NCBI GenBank assembly: GCA_963920525.1
Contig: OY986436.1
Location: 181,376,361 to 181,440,360, forward strand
Length of the DNA: 64,000 bases
Direction of reading: 5' to 3'
Origin: Dichetophora obliterata
Taxonomy: Eukaryota; Arthropoda; Insecta; Diptera; Sciomyzidae
Below the pieces are notes generated by a model. The model worked only from the letters and a program-made list of their open reading frames with translations. It was not told where the DNA came from and ran no database searches. Shown here piece after piece: positions 1-10,661 of the stretch. How positions within the stretch are numbered: position 1 is the stretch's first letter; the number at the start of each line of letters is the position of its first letter. Made by a program: the position numbers and the translations under genes.

Positions 1-1490
1 GTACCACGCCCCCTCGTCCAAACGTTACCAAACCTCACAGGAACACTCACTCTCCTCGGCAGACGTTGTTCTGCCATAGACCGCCTCAATGCCATATACG
101 AAAATGTCGAATAGCTGCCGAAAGTAACCATATGAACTATATAACCAAATTTTGGTCTTATACGATCAAAACCGTGCGAAATATAGCACTTTCGTTGTTT
201 TGCAAGCGGTAAAAAGGGGTGCTGCAAAATATTTCCTTAGAGCCATCTCGTAATCGAAACAAATCGAATGCCCAAATTTCAGCTCAATTTAGGTTGAGCC
301 TGGTGCATTTTACTTCACTCGACGCTAACTCCCCGAAAAGTGAGTTTAACTAAAGTGGGACAGTCCTATTTTTAGTGCACTTGTCGAGAGTAACCATATG
401 GACTGAATTACAAAATTTTTGTCTAAAACGACCCAAACCGTTGAAATGAAACGTTTTCATTGGTTTGTGGGCGGTAAAAGGGGGCGTGGAAACCAATTTT
501 TAGTTCAGTTGCTGACAGTAAATGCACAAACTAAGCCAACATTTTAGCTCAATCGACCCAGTAGTCAATTTTAATAATTTCTCAAAAAGTGGGTGTGGCT
601 ATATAGCGATGACGCCTTTTTTTAGTACAGTTGTCGAAAGTAACCATACAAACTTAGGTATCACGTAGTCAGTAACTACACAAACCAAAGTACCAAATTT
701 AAGTCGTATACGACCAAAACCGTCTGAAATAAACCATTTTCATTTATTTGTGGGCGGTAAAAGGGGGCGTGGAAACCCATTTTTAGTACAGTCGTCGACA
801 GTAACATACTAAATTACAAAATTTTAGCCTTATACAACCCAAACCGACTGAAATATAACATTTTTATTGATTTAGGGGCGGTAAAAAGGGGGTGTGGCAA
901 ATTTTTTTCCTAAGCCATCTTGTACCTGAAACAAATAGACTGCCAAAATTTCATGTCAATCGGTTCAGTAGTTTTGGAGTCTATAGACATCACACAGCCA
1001 GACACACATCGTTTTGCTTTTTATGTGTATAGATATCGATTTGTGGGCGGTAAAAGTGGGCGTGAAAGCATTTATATATAGTGACCGCCTCTTGGAGCAC
1101 CTATACAGTAAGTTTCACTGTAAAAGTGTATAGAACTCTGGAACTGCCATGATTTCGAAAAAGTGGGCGTATTTATATTACGACCACGCCCATTTTTCGA
1201 ACAGTCACCGACAGTAACTATCTGAACAAAATTACCAAATCTTAGTTTTTTACGATTGAAACCGTCTTAATATATCCTTTTTTGGTTTGTGATCGATAGC
1301 GTAAATTTGGCTAGTATGGGAGTTACCACGCCCCCTCGTCTTATAGTTACCAAACTTCACAGGAACACTCTCAAGATGTGGCTTCAGTTTCCCTGAAAAT
1401 TTCATAAAGATCGGTTCAGCGGTTTTGGAGTCTATATGTGATATAGCCACATACCCACATACCCACATACATACATCCATTTTTATATAT
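1..1490. repeat. degenerate direct-repeat block of a dispersed repeat
   Basis: The block is built from diverged direct repeats of roughly 200-250 bp. Each unit carries a GTCGAAAGTAACCATA-like segment, then a TACGACCAAAACCGT-like segment, then GGGCGGTAAAAGGGGGCGTG (for example near 466, 751 and 878). Two units finish with the same tail, TTTTGGAGTCTATA followed by CACA-rich sequence and TATATAGAT (about 970-1035 and 1425-1495). There is no coding potential beyond short chance frames. The repeated tail suggests the 3' end or spacer of an interspersed element present here in several partial copies, but I cannot name the family. The left edge runs out of the window. Confidence 0.6.
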
Positions 1491-1870
1491 ATAGATTGTG
1501 TGTTTTCTACAAAACTGTTCTATAAAAACTTCTTATTTTTTGTGCAGCCTAAAACTATGTGCGATTATTTGAAAAGAATGACCCTACGTTGTTTAGTTCT
1601 TGTTTGGCAAGCATTAATAGCAGTGGCGGATCTAGCTAGAAGTTGCTCATGGGAGCTAATCTTGCAAATTAATTTTTTTATTTCTGTGTTCACAAGCAAT
1701 AACTGCTTAAGTTGACTTAAGACAGAGCTGAGTTATTGATGTAAGATCTGGAGCTTCAAGCATGACCCTAGCCAAAGTTATGACACAAAAACAAAAGACC
1801 CGTTCATATAACTGATGTGGCGATTGAAATATTTGAAGCAAGATTTTTCGAAACTTTGAAATCAGACTTA

Positions 1871-2567
1871 TGCCCTGTTTAGGTAAAACGAAGCCTTAAT
1901 GGCAAGCTTCGTTCGTTTTCCGACATGATCGTCCTAAATTGGGTCTTTGTAATGTTTTCTTGCGTCGTCGTCCAACATTACGTTGCTTACGTTTTAGAAA
2001 TACTCTCAACGTCAGCATTTGTCAAAAACATAATAACCAGATTGTAAAAGTTCAGCACTTAGCGTAAAGCTGATAAAAATCTTGAAAATTGTATACTTAT
2101 TACCAGTATTTTTTTATAGGTAGCATTACTTTTTGCATCAGCGGTTTTGGTTATTGAATTGTTGACTTTTGGTAAAAATTAAACTGTTTTTAAATTGACA
2201 GTGATAGTTAATTTTTTTAAATAGATTGTGTGCACTTCTTTGTGGAGGACCGTAGAAGTCTACTTTAGCAGATGACTTTCCACTTTTCATCTGCTTTTGC
2301 TCTACTAGCTCCAAAAACTATTAGCAGCAACAGCCATTTTCAGAACGCAAATAATTTTGCTCTCGTCAAATTGTGACGTCTCGTTCGAATTTTTTTGCTT
2401 ACTAAGACTCAACTTTACACTGAGGTTACGTCTTCGTTCGTTACTGAGTCAGCTGCGTTCGTTTGTGCCTGACATTGTTCATGCATGGATCCAAAACAGC
2501 TGATTGTCGCCTGTTGGACGATGCATTCGTGAAATAGACGCATCGTTTGTTTTACCTAAACAGGGCT
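1871..2567. mobile_element. PIF/Harbinger-type MITE, copy A
   Basis: A 697-bp element bounded by inverted termini TGCCCTGTTTAGGTAAAAC and flanked by TTA on both sides (1868-1870 and 2568-2570). The two ends share 18-19 bp and then diverge: one end continues GAAGCCTT, the other AAACGATGC. There is no open frame of note. A 3-bp TTA/TAA duplication and a terminus rich in GCCCTGTTTAGG are typical of PIF/Harbinger (Tourist-like) elements. A second full copy lies in the opposite orientation at 31643-32337. Confidence 0.8.
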
Positions 2568-2758
2568 TTAAGCTGTTATCGCTTATCGACGCAATTTTAT
2601 AATATTTATTTATGCTAGTAGCTCACTTATTTTTGAAAATTATACTAACGTTTTAAATGGCGTTAGTATGTAATTCAAAACTATATCAAAAGTTAAAAAT
2701 AATTTAATTTGTAGGAATTAAAAGCTAAGAAGTAGCTAAAGATTATAAAAATAATATA

Positions 2759-3700
2759 CAGGGTTGCCAATATTCGAAGCGCCCATCGGGCAACACTGTA
2801 ACTTTCCGCAGTGATGCCAAATCGACTAATGACATACCGCGTTTGAAGCGTCATTCCAAGCAAATGTTTACAATGGAACAGTACACGCCACGCGAACGCT
2901 CTAAAATTGTTGAAATTTACATTCAACAAAACAAGTCAATAGTGAAAACTCAATGTGCTTTCAAAAAATGAGCGATGAAGCTCATTTTCAGTTGAACGGA
3001 ACGGTAAACAAACAAAATTGCCGTATTTATGCCACTGAAAATCCACAAGAGATTCAAGAGGTACCTCTTCACGATGCAAAAGTCACTGTTTGGTGCGGCG
3101 TTTGTGCTAAAATGCTCATTGGGCCCTTCTTTTTCGAAGATGATAATGGCCACAGAGTTACTGTCAATCAGGAGCGTTATCGCGATATGATAAACAATTT
3201 TTTCATGCCAATCGTTCGTCGAAAGCGTATCAGGCACTACTGGTTTCAACAAGACGGCGCGCCACCACACACAAGCCGCACTACAATCGATTTTTTGAAG
3301 CAATTGTTCCCTGGCCGTTTGATGTCAAAAAATGGTGATTTCGATTGGCCGCCAAGATCACCAGATTTAACGCCTCCAGACTTCTTTTTGTGGGGGTTAT
3401 TTGAAATCAAAGGTTTACGTCAACAAGCCAAAGACCCTATAAGAGCTGAAAACCAGCATCCGTCAAGAAATAACCGCCATTCCCATCGAAATGTTGAAGA
3501 AAACCATGGAAAATGCTGCAAAACGGGCACAATATGTCGTAGAGGCCAATGGCGACCATTTACGAGATATCATATTCAAGAAATGATGTAAGAAAATCTA
3601 CTTGAACCCAATTAAATGATATTCATGACGAACAGACAAAAAATTGTGGTTTCTTTGATTTATTTAAAAATAAAATGGGCGCTTCGAATATTGGCAACTG
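2759..3700 (+). mobile_element. internally deleted DD41D mariner element
   Basis: Inverted terminal repeats of about 28 bp (TTGCCAATATTCGAAGCGCC core) start at 2759 and end at 3700, and TA flanks both sides (2757-2758 and 3701-3702). The left end has two extra G residues compared with the right. The element is 942 bp, shorter than a full mariner (about 1.3 kb), because the middle of the transposase has been lost. It sits inside the hAT element that starts at 1621, so it is younger than that hAT. Confidence 0.8.
2873..3586 (+). pseudogene. broken DD41D mariner transposase
   Basis: Remnant of a mariner transposase, which would cut and paste the element in the nucleus. The frame opens at ATG 2873 with a short N-terminal piece (MEQYTPRERSKIVEIYIQQN). 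It stops at 2948, where roughly the second DNA-binding helix-turn-helix and the linker have been deleted. The catalytic region resumes in another frame at 2968 with SDEAHF (first Asp), then WFQQDGA (second Asp) and PRSPDLTPPDFFLWG (third Asp). The spacing between second and third Asp is 41 residues, hence DD41D. Around 3430-3450 a frameshift moves the C-terminus to a different frame, which ends DIIFKK-stop at 3586. It is clearly related to, but far diverged from, the intact transposase at 53985-55070. It cannot encode an active enzyme. Confidence 0.8.
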
Positions 3701-4443
3701 TATAAACTGGTCATTTCAGCCATTGAAAGTACTTTTACCGAGCTTCTATTGAGCAATTGTGTTGTCCGTGCTATTAAATGTTTGGACACAAATGATCGAG
3801 AACTGAACCAACGTGTTTTCTGCCAACTCCGAACGGCTTAAGTTCTCAAGAAACTTTATTTACATGGCAATTTGTACTCTCTGAGGTTTGCTTTACTGTT
3901 CTAGGGTCTGTAGACAGGTGGCGTGCGCCTGAACATAAACATTAATTCAATTAAAAAAACATTTTGCCTGAGCTGGGGCTTGAAACGCGGTTCTTTAGCC
4001 AAACACTCTACAAGTAGGCTAAGGCCACGAGCTAAGGATTATACCCGACAAAAAGTGCTACCTACCTCTGCACCGAGAGAAGTGCTAGTTACGGAACAGT
4101 ACGAATGAATATTTAATTGGACACTCGCCAGTTAATTGTATTGGAATATAGTCACTCGTTTTTAAACAATTTATCGATATAATACATACTAACTACGTTG
4201 CTATTTCAGCTGACTTTCAAAGTACGTGTTGGGTATGTTTCAGGTACATTACACCGCGTTTCAAAAAGGTGCCTTTTTTCTGTCCTATGAACCAACTATA
4301 CCTTTTCGGAAAGGGCGTAAAAAATAATAATATAAAAAAATACAGAATTTAAGTTTTTTGGTGCAACACAGTGGAATGGCTCCATATATTTGTTGAAAAA
4401 AAATAGAAGGAGTTGTTCGAATTTGATAAAACTTACTGCTTCA

Positions 4444-4567
4444 TTCTGTATAACGAAAATGCACACCAACGACAAGCAAGACACGAGAAGTAATAGAATT
4501 TCGTATAGAAAAACGTATTGCTTCTCGTGTCTTGCTTGTCGTTGGTGTGCTGCTTCGTGATACAGAA
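4444..4567. mobile_element. perfect-hairpin mini-element, copy 1
   Basis: A 124-bp palindrome. The left arm GCACACCAACGACAAGCAAG continues into ACACGAGAAG and is mirrored exactly by the right arm ending at 4550, with a loop of about 25 bp. The outermost bases also pair (TCTGTAT and ATACAGA). A second, diverged copy with the same layout is at 36738-36863, so this is a dispersed family rather than a chance palindrome. Folded as RNA it would form a stem of more than 30 bp. Confidence 0.7.
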
Positions 4568-4615
4568 TAATGTAGTTAATTTCTAAACGTACAACGATAA
4601 CCTGGTACCAAATTT

Positions 4616-5233
4616 GATATCGGTTTTTTGTATTGGGCTCGGTTTGTTAAAGAACCGGTTTTTTTTTGGGTAATTTTGTTAATACCATAATACTTTATAC
4701 AGTGTTCTGAAATCACATAATTCTTTCATACATTTATTTCACAATAGTAAAAATTCACATTAAAATTAGTTATGAACATAACTAGGTTGGGAAAAAGCGG
4801 AATGTTTGAGAAAATAAATAATTTTAAAGAAACTTTTCCATTAAAGAAAGGTTCCATCAGTACATAGCGACTATTGAAAAGCGCTTTAAAGGCCAAAACT
4901 TAATGCACATGCTTGGCGAATACTGCTGGTCTATTTGTCGCGACACTAAGACAAATGTATACACACGCCAAAATAAAAGGACCAAGTTTCTTAAAAATCA
5001 TTTGTTTTTTAAAACATTTCCCTTTTTCTTTACTTAATTATGTCCTTAATGGTTTGTATTGTGAATATTTACTATTTTGAAAAAAATTTATGGAAAAATA
5101 AAAGCCGTAACCGATACAAAAAAAAAAACAAATAAATTTCTGAACAACCACATAAAGTATTTATTAGGTATTAAAAAAATTCTCAAAAAACCAGCTATTT
5201 AACAAACCGAACCCGGTACAAGAAACCGATACC
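4616..5233. mobile_element. TIR element (MITE), about 618 bp
   Basis: Inverted ends of about 50 bp: GATATCGGTTTTTTGTATTG at the left and, reversed, GGTATCGGTTTCTTGTACCG at the right. The match continues through TCGGTTTGTTAAA. The interior is A+T-rich with no open frame. The target duplication is not obvious. It lies within the larger TIR element 4278-5364. Confidence 0.6.
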
Positions 5234-5688
5234 GGAGCAATCCTACTGTTACCAAAGAACTTAAAACATTAAAAAAAAAAATTCTGACGTGTATGTGAAA
5301 AACGACGGTATTCTTTTTTTCCCCCCCACTTTCCAAAAAGTTATGCTACGTTCATAGGACAGAATGTGTGTAACACAGTTCACACATATGTACATAGTTC
5401 CGATACATATAAGCTACTGTAGTGACAATATATTTTTTTCCCGATCCTGTTCGCTAAAGCTGTATTCGTCTTAATATCAACGTGCGACTAATTTTTTTTC
5501 ATAAACTTCGCAGTTTTTTGTTACTATTCGTAGCTTTAAAAAATAAAATTGCGTCCGAAATCAGGGACTTTTGTGCCTGACTAGTTTGGTATGGACTCAA
5601 ATTGTTTCTCGAGATATTAAAATAAAAAAAATATTCTTATGGTTTTTCAACATCCTATTTCGCGTTACTAAGACGTTAATTTTTTTCT

Positions 5689-5925
5689 TTAACAAAAAAG
5701 TTCCGCGATTTCCTCTAGGCTTTTTTCAATTTCTTTGTGAATGTTTGAAAAGGCTAAACCTCTTAGCCGATTTTCTAACAAAGTTGATCTAAAGTAAGTT
5801 TTCAGTCTTCTTTCAGTTTTTCAGTACTGAAAACTTCTTTCAGCAGTAGTTGAAGTCACTGGAATAACTGCTATCATTTTTAAAAGCATCAATATGGAAG
5901 AAAAAAATATTCGTAATCCTTGGTA
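5689..5925 (-). pseudogene. hAT transposase C-terminal (dimerisation) remnant
   Basis: Read on the minus strand, the sequence encodes IPVTSTTAERSF, then RLKTYFRSTLLENRLRGLAF and SNIHKEIEKS before a stop at 5689-5691. This order (P-T/S-x-ERSF, then LKTYxRS, then RL.GLA..NIH) is the conserved end of hAT transposases, where the protein dimerises. One frame change separates the ERSF block from the LKTYFRS block, and the upstream part is no longer readable. It belongs to the hAT element bounded at 1621 and 7514, and its minus orientation gives the strand of that element. Confidence 0.7.
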
Positions 5926-6118
5926 AGAATCAATTTTGTTGTCTTCATCACTGTCTTCATCAATGTTACTGTTTTAGACCTTGCTTAGAACAATATCGTC
6001 GCCACAGAACTATTTAGACTTTCAACACTGCTTCTGTTGACACCTTCAAATTGTTTTTTTATTTTTTTTTATGGCTGCCTTTGTAATTTCATTTAATGAA
6101 AATATGCCTTGATTGCTA

Positions 6119-6746
6119 CACGGTTAGAAATCTTGTACTAAAATTGAAACTTTTCTGTACTACATATAAGTCTACACCAGCTTTGGTTTCAAATCTAGTA
6201 TTTACAAAATACTAAAAAATGGTTTTAATACAGCTTTGGTTTCAAATTTAGTACAAGCTTGGATTCAAATATTTAAAAAAAAAAATAACAAACAACGCGA
6301 GATTCGATCACACGACATTGAGTTTGTAAACTCACTACTCTAACCACAGAGCTATTGGCTATACATAAAAAGCGTGATAAACAAACATATGAACCGAGTC
6401 GCCTAATATTGAGTCGCAGCATTGCCAGGCCAACTTTTTACGGGTCTTAATCCAAATTTAGTATCCACATGTACTAGAATTTAGTATTATTTGTATTAAA
6501 AACAAAAGTAATATATAGTTGTACTTAAATTGAAACCAAAAAGACTAAAATTGAAACCAAAAAGCTAAAATTGAAACCAAAAAGCTAAAATTGATGCTGT
6601 AATATTTCTTTTGGTTTCAATTCTAGTACAGAAAAGTTTTAAATATGAGTTAGTATTTGAAAAGTTTCAATTTGAAACTGCAAGGTTTAAAAACATGCAG
6701 TAATATTTTAGTGGAACTAAAATTTAGTCCAAGATTTCTAACCGTG
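6119..6746. mobile_element. TA-flanked MITE with tRNA-like core, copy 1
   Basis: A 628-bp element with ends CACGGTTAGAAATCTTG and its complement, flanked by TA at 6117-6118 and 6747-6748. The sub-terminal part carries short direct repeats of a CTAAAATTGAAACCAAAAAG-type motif (about 6520-6590). The middle carries a tRNA-like sequence on the minus strand (6292-6361). A second element with matching ends, TA flanks and almost the same length (629 bp) is at 60010-60638. The TA duplication suggests mobilisation by a Tc1/mariner-type enzyme, but no transposase remains. Confidence 0.7.
6292..6361 (-). other. tRNA-like module (A box and B box)
   Basis: On the minus strand, TAGCTCTGTGG at 6354-6344 resembles the internal A box of tRNA genes. 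GATCGAATC at 6309-6301 is an exact B-box core. The 35-bp spacing fits a tRNA body, and GAGTTTACAAACTC between them forms an anticodon-like stem. The acceptor stem does not close and no 3' T-run is evident, so this is not a functional tRNA gene. It is best read as a tRNA-derived segment inside the MITE 6119-6746. Confidence 0.5.
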
Positions 6747-7522
6747 TAGAAACTAAGCTCTCCAAAGGTAGTACATCCTCAAACTTGTCCTTAATTTAAG
6801 TTTCAAGGAGGAAATCATATGATACAGGCATGGATAGTAGAAAACAGCACTGTTAAATTTTAATTATGATTTTTTACAATACACAATATTTAAATAAAAC
6901 CACAAAAATTTACCAAAAATATGCTTTAGGTATTCTATTTTTGACTTGAAGAATGCTTTGATATTTCTGTTGTTGACATACTTGAGAAAGTTTTTTTTTC
7001 AATATATAGCTCAGATGCTGTTTCCTTGGGTTTAAGGAAAATACTTTCAAAATTGATTTAATCTATTTTCATTTGAAGATATTATTTAATGATGTTTTCT
7101 GCATGGTTACAAGCTGATGAAATCTGACGATAGTCTTATTCACATGAATTAACATTTATACGATAAGGTTTTGTCAAACAGTATGACTTTGTATAATTTT
7201 AAATTTAGATGAAAAATATATTATTTGTAAGGATATCTGTGGCTTTTTTAATACATTTGTCTTAAAAAAATAGAGTAATAAATCAAGTTCTCCCACATAA
7301 GAAAAGTCAAAAAATTGCTAGTGATTTGATGTCGTTGCTAGTAAAACGTTTAAGAAATTTTCAATTTATAACCACAAAGAAAAAAGCAACTTTCTTTGCT
7401 TGAGATATAACAATTATCGTACAAGTATTTATAAAGAAATTCACACACTTTCTAAAAAATAAATGAGCGTCTGGGGGGTTTGAGACCCATAGCCACCCCC
7501 TAGATCTGCGCCTGATTAATGG

Positions 7523-8140
7523 TGAATACTTTTAGTGAAGTTAAAAATATAGAAAAATTGTTCATCGTCATGTGAGATGTAGATAGATTTCAAAGAAAGT
7601 GTCTCTGAGTTTTACAGTGATAAAGTGGAGTTTTTTTTTCGATGATTCACAATTATGGATGAAAGATGAGCACATAACTTAAAACCTGAAACGAAGAAAG
7701 AGTTAAAACAACAGACTAAAAGGGTAGAATTGGCTTCAAAGAAGGCAAAGATAGTTGTTTCTGCAGACAAGGTCATGGAATAAGTTTTTTTTTTGTTTAC
7801 GAGTGGGGAAAAAATGGAGAAAAAGCTAACAATTCTACCTGTTTAAATGATCTAACTGGTAAAAGTATGTACTATGTAGCGAAATATACCTCGAATTAAG
7901 TTCAGCCCATTGGAAACATTTTTATGTTTACAATGCAATGGTTTCAGTTTTTTGGTCTCTAGCATATTAATACAACTATTTATAAGACTAATGGACGGTA
8001 GTTGAAAAAGTTTCAATATTTCTGCCAAGCCTAGTTTTCACTCAATTCCAGCTGCACCATTTTGTTGGAGTGAAGATAGTATCGTATGCAGCGCCATCCT
8101 ATTCAACAGCAAAGGTTTTACTTATTGAATTATTATATAT
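7523..8140. other. no gene seen
   Basis: A+T-rich sequence with frequent stops in all frames. I see no terminal repeats, protein motif or RNA structure. Confidence 0.5.
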
Positions 8141-9097
8141 GCATGTAATTGTTATCTTTATTTAAAGAAACGGTTCACAAATAAGACAGAGTCTTTAAAA
8201 TGCAGTAAGAATATAGATACATAACAAAATAACAAGTGATAAAAAAAATACTTAAAAATTTAACTTAATACAATTAAAATCATTTAACTAAAAGATCTAA
8301 TCAAAATAATAATTAATTCAAAACAAAAATCGAAAAATTGACAAAATCAAGAATAACAACAAATAAAGATTAAGTAATTTTAATTAAAGTAAGGTTTTTT
8401 AAAAACAATTGCATAGAATTAGTGAAAGAGAGATACTTAAAAGAAATGTTCGAAAATTGCATGCTTAAAGTTGTGTTTACTTGCAATATTTTTTATACTT
8501 AAAGGCAGTGAATTCCACAATCTGATGGCGTTCACGTAAAAGAGTCTGTTACAGTTTAAAAAAATTATAAGTAGGGATTAAAAGATTCAGATTTCTAGTT
8601 GACCTAGAAAATTGTAGCTTTTCAAATAAGTAATCAGGAGTGCGAGTGCAGCTCAGGTTTTGTAAAAAGATGCAGTTTCTAGCATGCAGATAGTTGAAAA
8701 TGTTGCAACCGAGTACTTTGTTAGTCAAGTGACTAATGCGGTCAAACTTTCTAAGACCAAAAATGTATCTAACAGCATTATTAAACACAAGTTGTAACTT
8801 AAGCTTGGATCGGGAATCAACTTTACTATACACTATATCTGAGAAGAAGATAATTGGCACAATCAGCTGAATTACTAATTTTTTTCTAGTCTCTACAGGC
8901 ACAAATGATGCAGTCCTCCTAAGGTTTCGCAGTACATAATAAACCTTGCTAACAACGGAATTTACATGATCTTCGCACGAAAGTGAGGAGTTAATATAAA
9001 AACCGAGATTTTTAACCTTATCAACAAATTTGAGCTCGATACGATCTAAGAAAATTCCCGGTATATTAAGGAAGAAGTAACTAGATTTAAAAACCGC

Positions 9098-10208
9098 ACG
9101 CAGAGAAAAGACATGGTTGAGACATGATTGCTGCAATAATAATTTTTTTACTAAAATTATTGTATTATTTCTGCAAACACAAATTTTTGCCTTAATAAAG
9201 TCATTATTTACTAATGGTGGTACCAAAAATAACATTATAGTTGAAATCATGTCATCATTGAAATCGTCAACATACTATGATTGCCTCAACTATTAGTTGC
9301 AACAAAAATGTTGTAGTTCTGTCAATCATGATAAATGTGAATATTATTATAGAGACAAACATATTAGAGTTTTGAATGTTTGCCTGAAGTATTCTTTGAT
9401 TGTTGGCAAACAAAGCAGAACATAACCAAAAATCGAATAAATGTATTGTATCTGAGCAGTTTGCAGGAAAAACTTTCACTTTATTCAGACATAATAAGTT
9501 TTATCGATCCCTGGCTATGTGCCGTTTCGTATGTCAACTGTTCATTGATTGTGTTTTGTTTTAAATCGCCTTATCCTAAAAACAGCACGCAGAAAAGTGA
9601 CATTTTCGACTTTAATTCTAGCAAACATATTTCTGTTTACCGTAAATATATTTTGTTTATCACAAATATTGCTATTTTTGTGACAATGCACTTAATGTAC
9701 CATGTTTATCAATGGCATTAGTCAGGCGAGCGGTAGTAGCGGCTGTGGCTTACTGGTAGTGTGCGTGGCTCGTAAGCGAAAAAGCCGCGGTTCAAACCCC
9801 AGCTCGGACAGAACATTTTATCAAAAAGATTTTTCAATTGAATTAATATTTCTGTTCAGCCTAGTCAATGGCAAACCTTTAGTGATAATAGATATTTTAA
9901 TTAATAGCTGTGAAAATTGGAGTGCATTAAAAAAAATTATATTCAATTATATTCTGGATCCTGAAAATGAATTCATAATATAGTTGTTACAATAATTCTA
10001 TTTTTGACCCAATAAGAGAATAATGATTGTTTCAATAATATTTTGGTTTCTACAAAAAAGTTCCTTTTCTAAATATGGTTGTTGTAATCATTTTATCGTG
10101 ATCAAAGAAAATATAATATGTTTAAGAACATGTTAGCAACAATCATAATCCGAATCATACTATAATCCTCATAAAAAATGGTTGTTGCAACTATGTTTTT
10201 CTCTGCGT
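9098..10208. mobile_element. TIR element with tRNA-like module, copy 1
   Basis: Inverted ends ACGCAGAGAAAA with weaker pairing inward (ACATGGTTG against ACATAGTTGCAAC). The element lies within the jockey-like reverse transcriptase, and the retrotransposon frame resumes on either side. The interior has no coding capacity but contains a tRNA-like segment (9738-9810). A second copy occupies 43775-46606. I could not define the target duplication. The CAGAG start recalls hAT termini, but that is only a hint. Confidence 0.6.
9738..9810 (+). other. tRNA-like module (A box and B box)
   Basis: GCGGCTGTGGCTTACTGGTA at 9739 contains an A-box-like TGGCTTACTGG. GGTTCAAACCC at 9789-9799 matches the B-box consensus. 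The following CCAGCTCGGACA and a TTTTTCAATTGAATT stretch recur at 45620-45670. Self-pairing is incomplete, so this is a tRNA-derived module inside a transposable element and not a tRNA gene. Confidence 0.55.
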
Positions 10209-10410
10209 TCGGCAAAACCAATGATTTAAGTGGATTAAGGGTAAGGTTAGCTTTAGCCCAATTTGTTATTTTGCACAAGTCTTGGTTTACTTTCATACAT
10301 ACATAATTTCTGCAAAAATTTATTAACATAAATATAGTGAAAGTGCTAATCATAAAAAAATTTCTTAGACTTAATAATCTTTACTATATTGGGCTTACTG
10401 TTTAAATATA

Positions 10411-10659
10411 TCTGTGGTCACAAGGAATAACGACTACACTCAAAGTATCGTAAAAAACGATATTTTAATTGCACGAACTACAACCTATGTTATTGAAATA
10501 TATGAACCGTTACGAACAAAATACATGTATACATAAGTGATGATCAATTCTGGACAAAAAATGGATATCTGCATACTTCCAAAAATTGGCAATAAAGTAA
10601 ATTCCATATCGCTTTTTTACGATATTTTGAGTTTAGTCATTATTCCTTGTGACCACAGA
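10411..10659. mobile_element. TA-flanked MITE, 249 bp
   Basis: Inverted repeats of about 55 bp begin TCTGTGGTCACAAGGAATAA at 10411 and are mirrored at 10659. TA flanks both ends (10409-10410 and 10660-10661). The arms nearly meet, so the element folds into a long hairpin. It is non-coding. The TA duplication suggests Tc1/mariner-type mobilisation. Confidence 0.75.
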
Positions 10660-10661
10660 TA

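Larger units (their letters stand above)
4278..5364. mobile_element. TIR element (MITE) hosting two smaller MITEs
   Basis: Inverted ends TTCTGTCCTATGAAC at 4278 and its complement ending at 5364. The repeat continues inward with weaker matches (CTTTTCGGAAAGGG against CTTTTTGGAAAGTG). Removing the two elements found inside it (4444-4567 and 4616-5233) leaves about 350 bp with no coding capacity. I could not identify a clean target duplication, so the superfamily is open. Confidence 0.55.
1613..7522 (-). mobile_element. degraded hAT element with 8-bp TSD and nested insertions
   Basis: The outer ends are CAGTGGCGGATCTAG at 1621 and the inverse complement of CAGGCGCAGATCTAG ending at 7514 (12 of 15 positions match). 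They are flanked by ATTAATAG (1613-1620) and ATTAATGG (7515-7522), an 8-bp target duplication with one change. Termini beginning CAG plus an 8-bp duplication are the hAT signature. A hAT dimerisation-domain remnant lies inside on the minus strand (5689-5925), which supports the call. The 5.9-kb span is inflated by later insertions: a Harbinger-type MITE (1871-2567), a mariner (2759-3700), a MITE with two further MITEs inside it (4278-5364) and a TA MITE (6119-6746). The element is dead. Confidence 0.72.
8447..10330 (-). pseudogene. jockey-like reverse transcriptase, C-terminal part, interrupted
   Basis: The protein would copy the retrotransposon RNA at the target site. The piece at 10330-10211 encodes KVNQDLCKITNWAKANLTLN, matching the region just after the RT catalytic box. 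After the insertion, 9090-8549 encodes FVDKVKNLGFYINSSLS and then VSKVYYVLRNLRRT. This is followed by LGCNIFNYLHARNCIFL, the familiar order at the end of jockey-clade polymerases. A frameshift near 8545 leads to AIRLWNSLPLSIKNI and a stop at 8447-8449. The YADD box and everything upstream are missing. The order and orientation are clear; the clade below jockey-like is not. Confidence 0.75.
8145..10340 (-). mobile_element. jockey-like non-LTR retrotransposon, 5'-truncated
   Basis: A minus-strand element whose 3' end lies near 8145, finishing in an A-rich AAATAAAG-type tail. It runs up to about 10340, where reverse-transcriptase homology starts abruptly, as expected from 5' truncation during target-primed integration. 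An inverted-repeat element (9098-10208) is inserted inside the coding part. The two coding halves line up once that insertion is ignored, which gives the order of events. Confidence 0.7.

Noticed and set aside
9738..9810. Functional tRNA gene
   Set aside because: A and B boxes are present but acceptor and T-arm stems do not close, no clear terminator follows, and the sequence recurs inside mobile elements.
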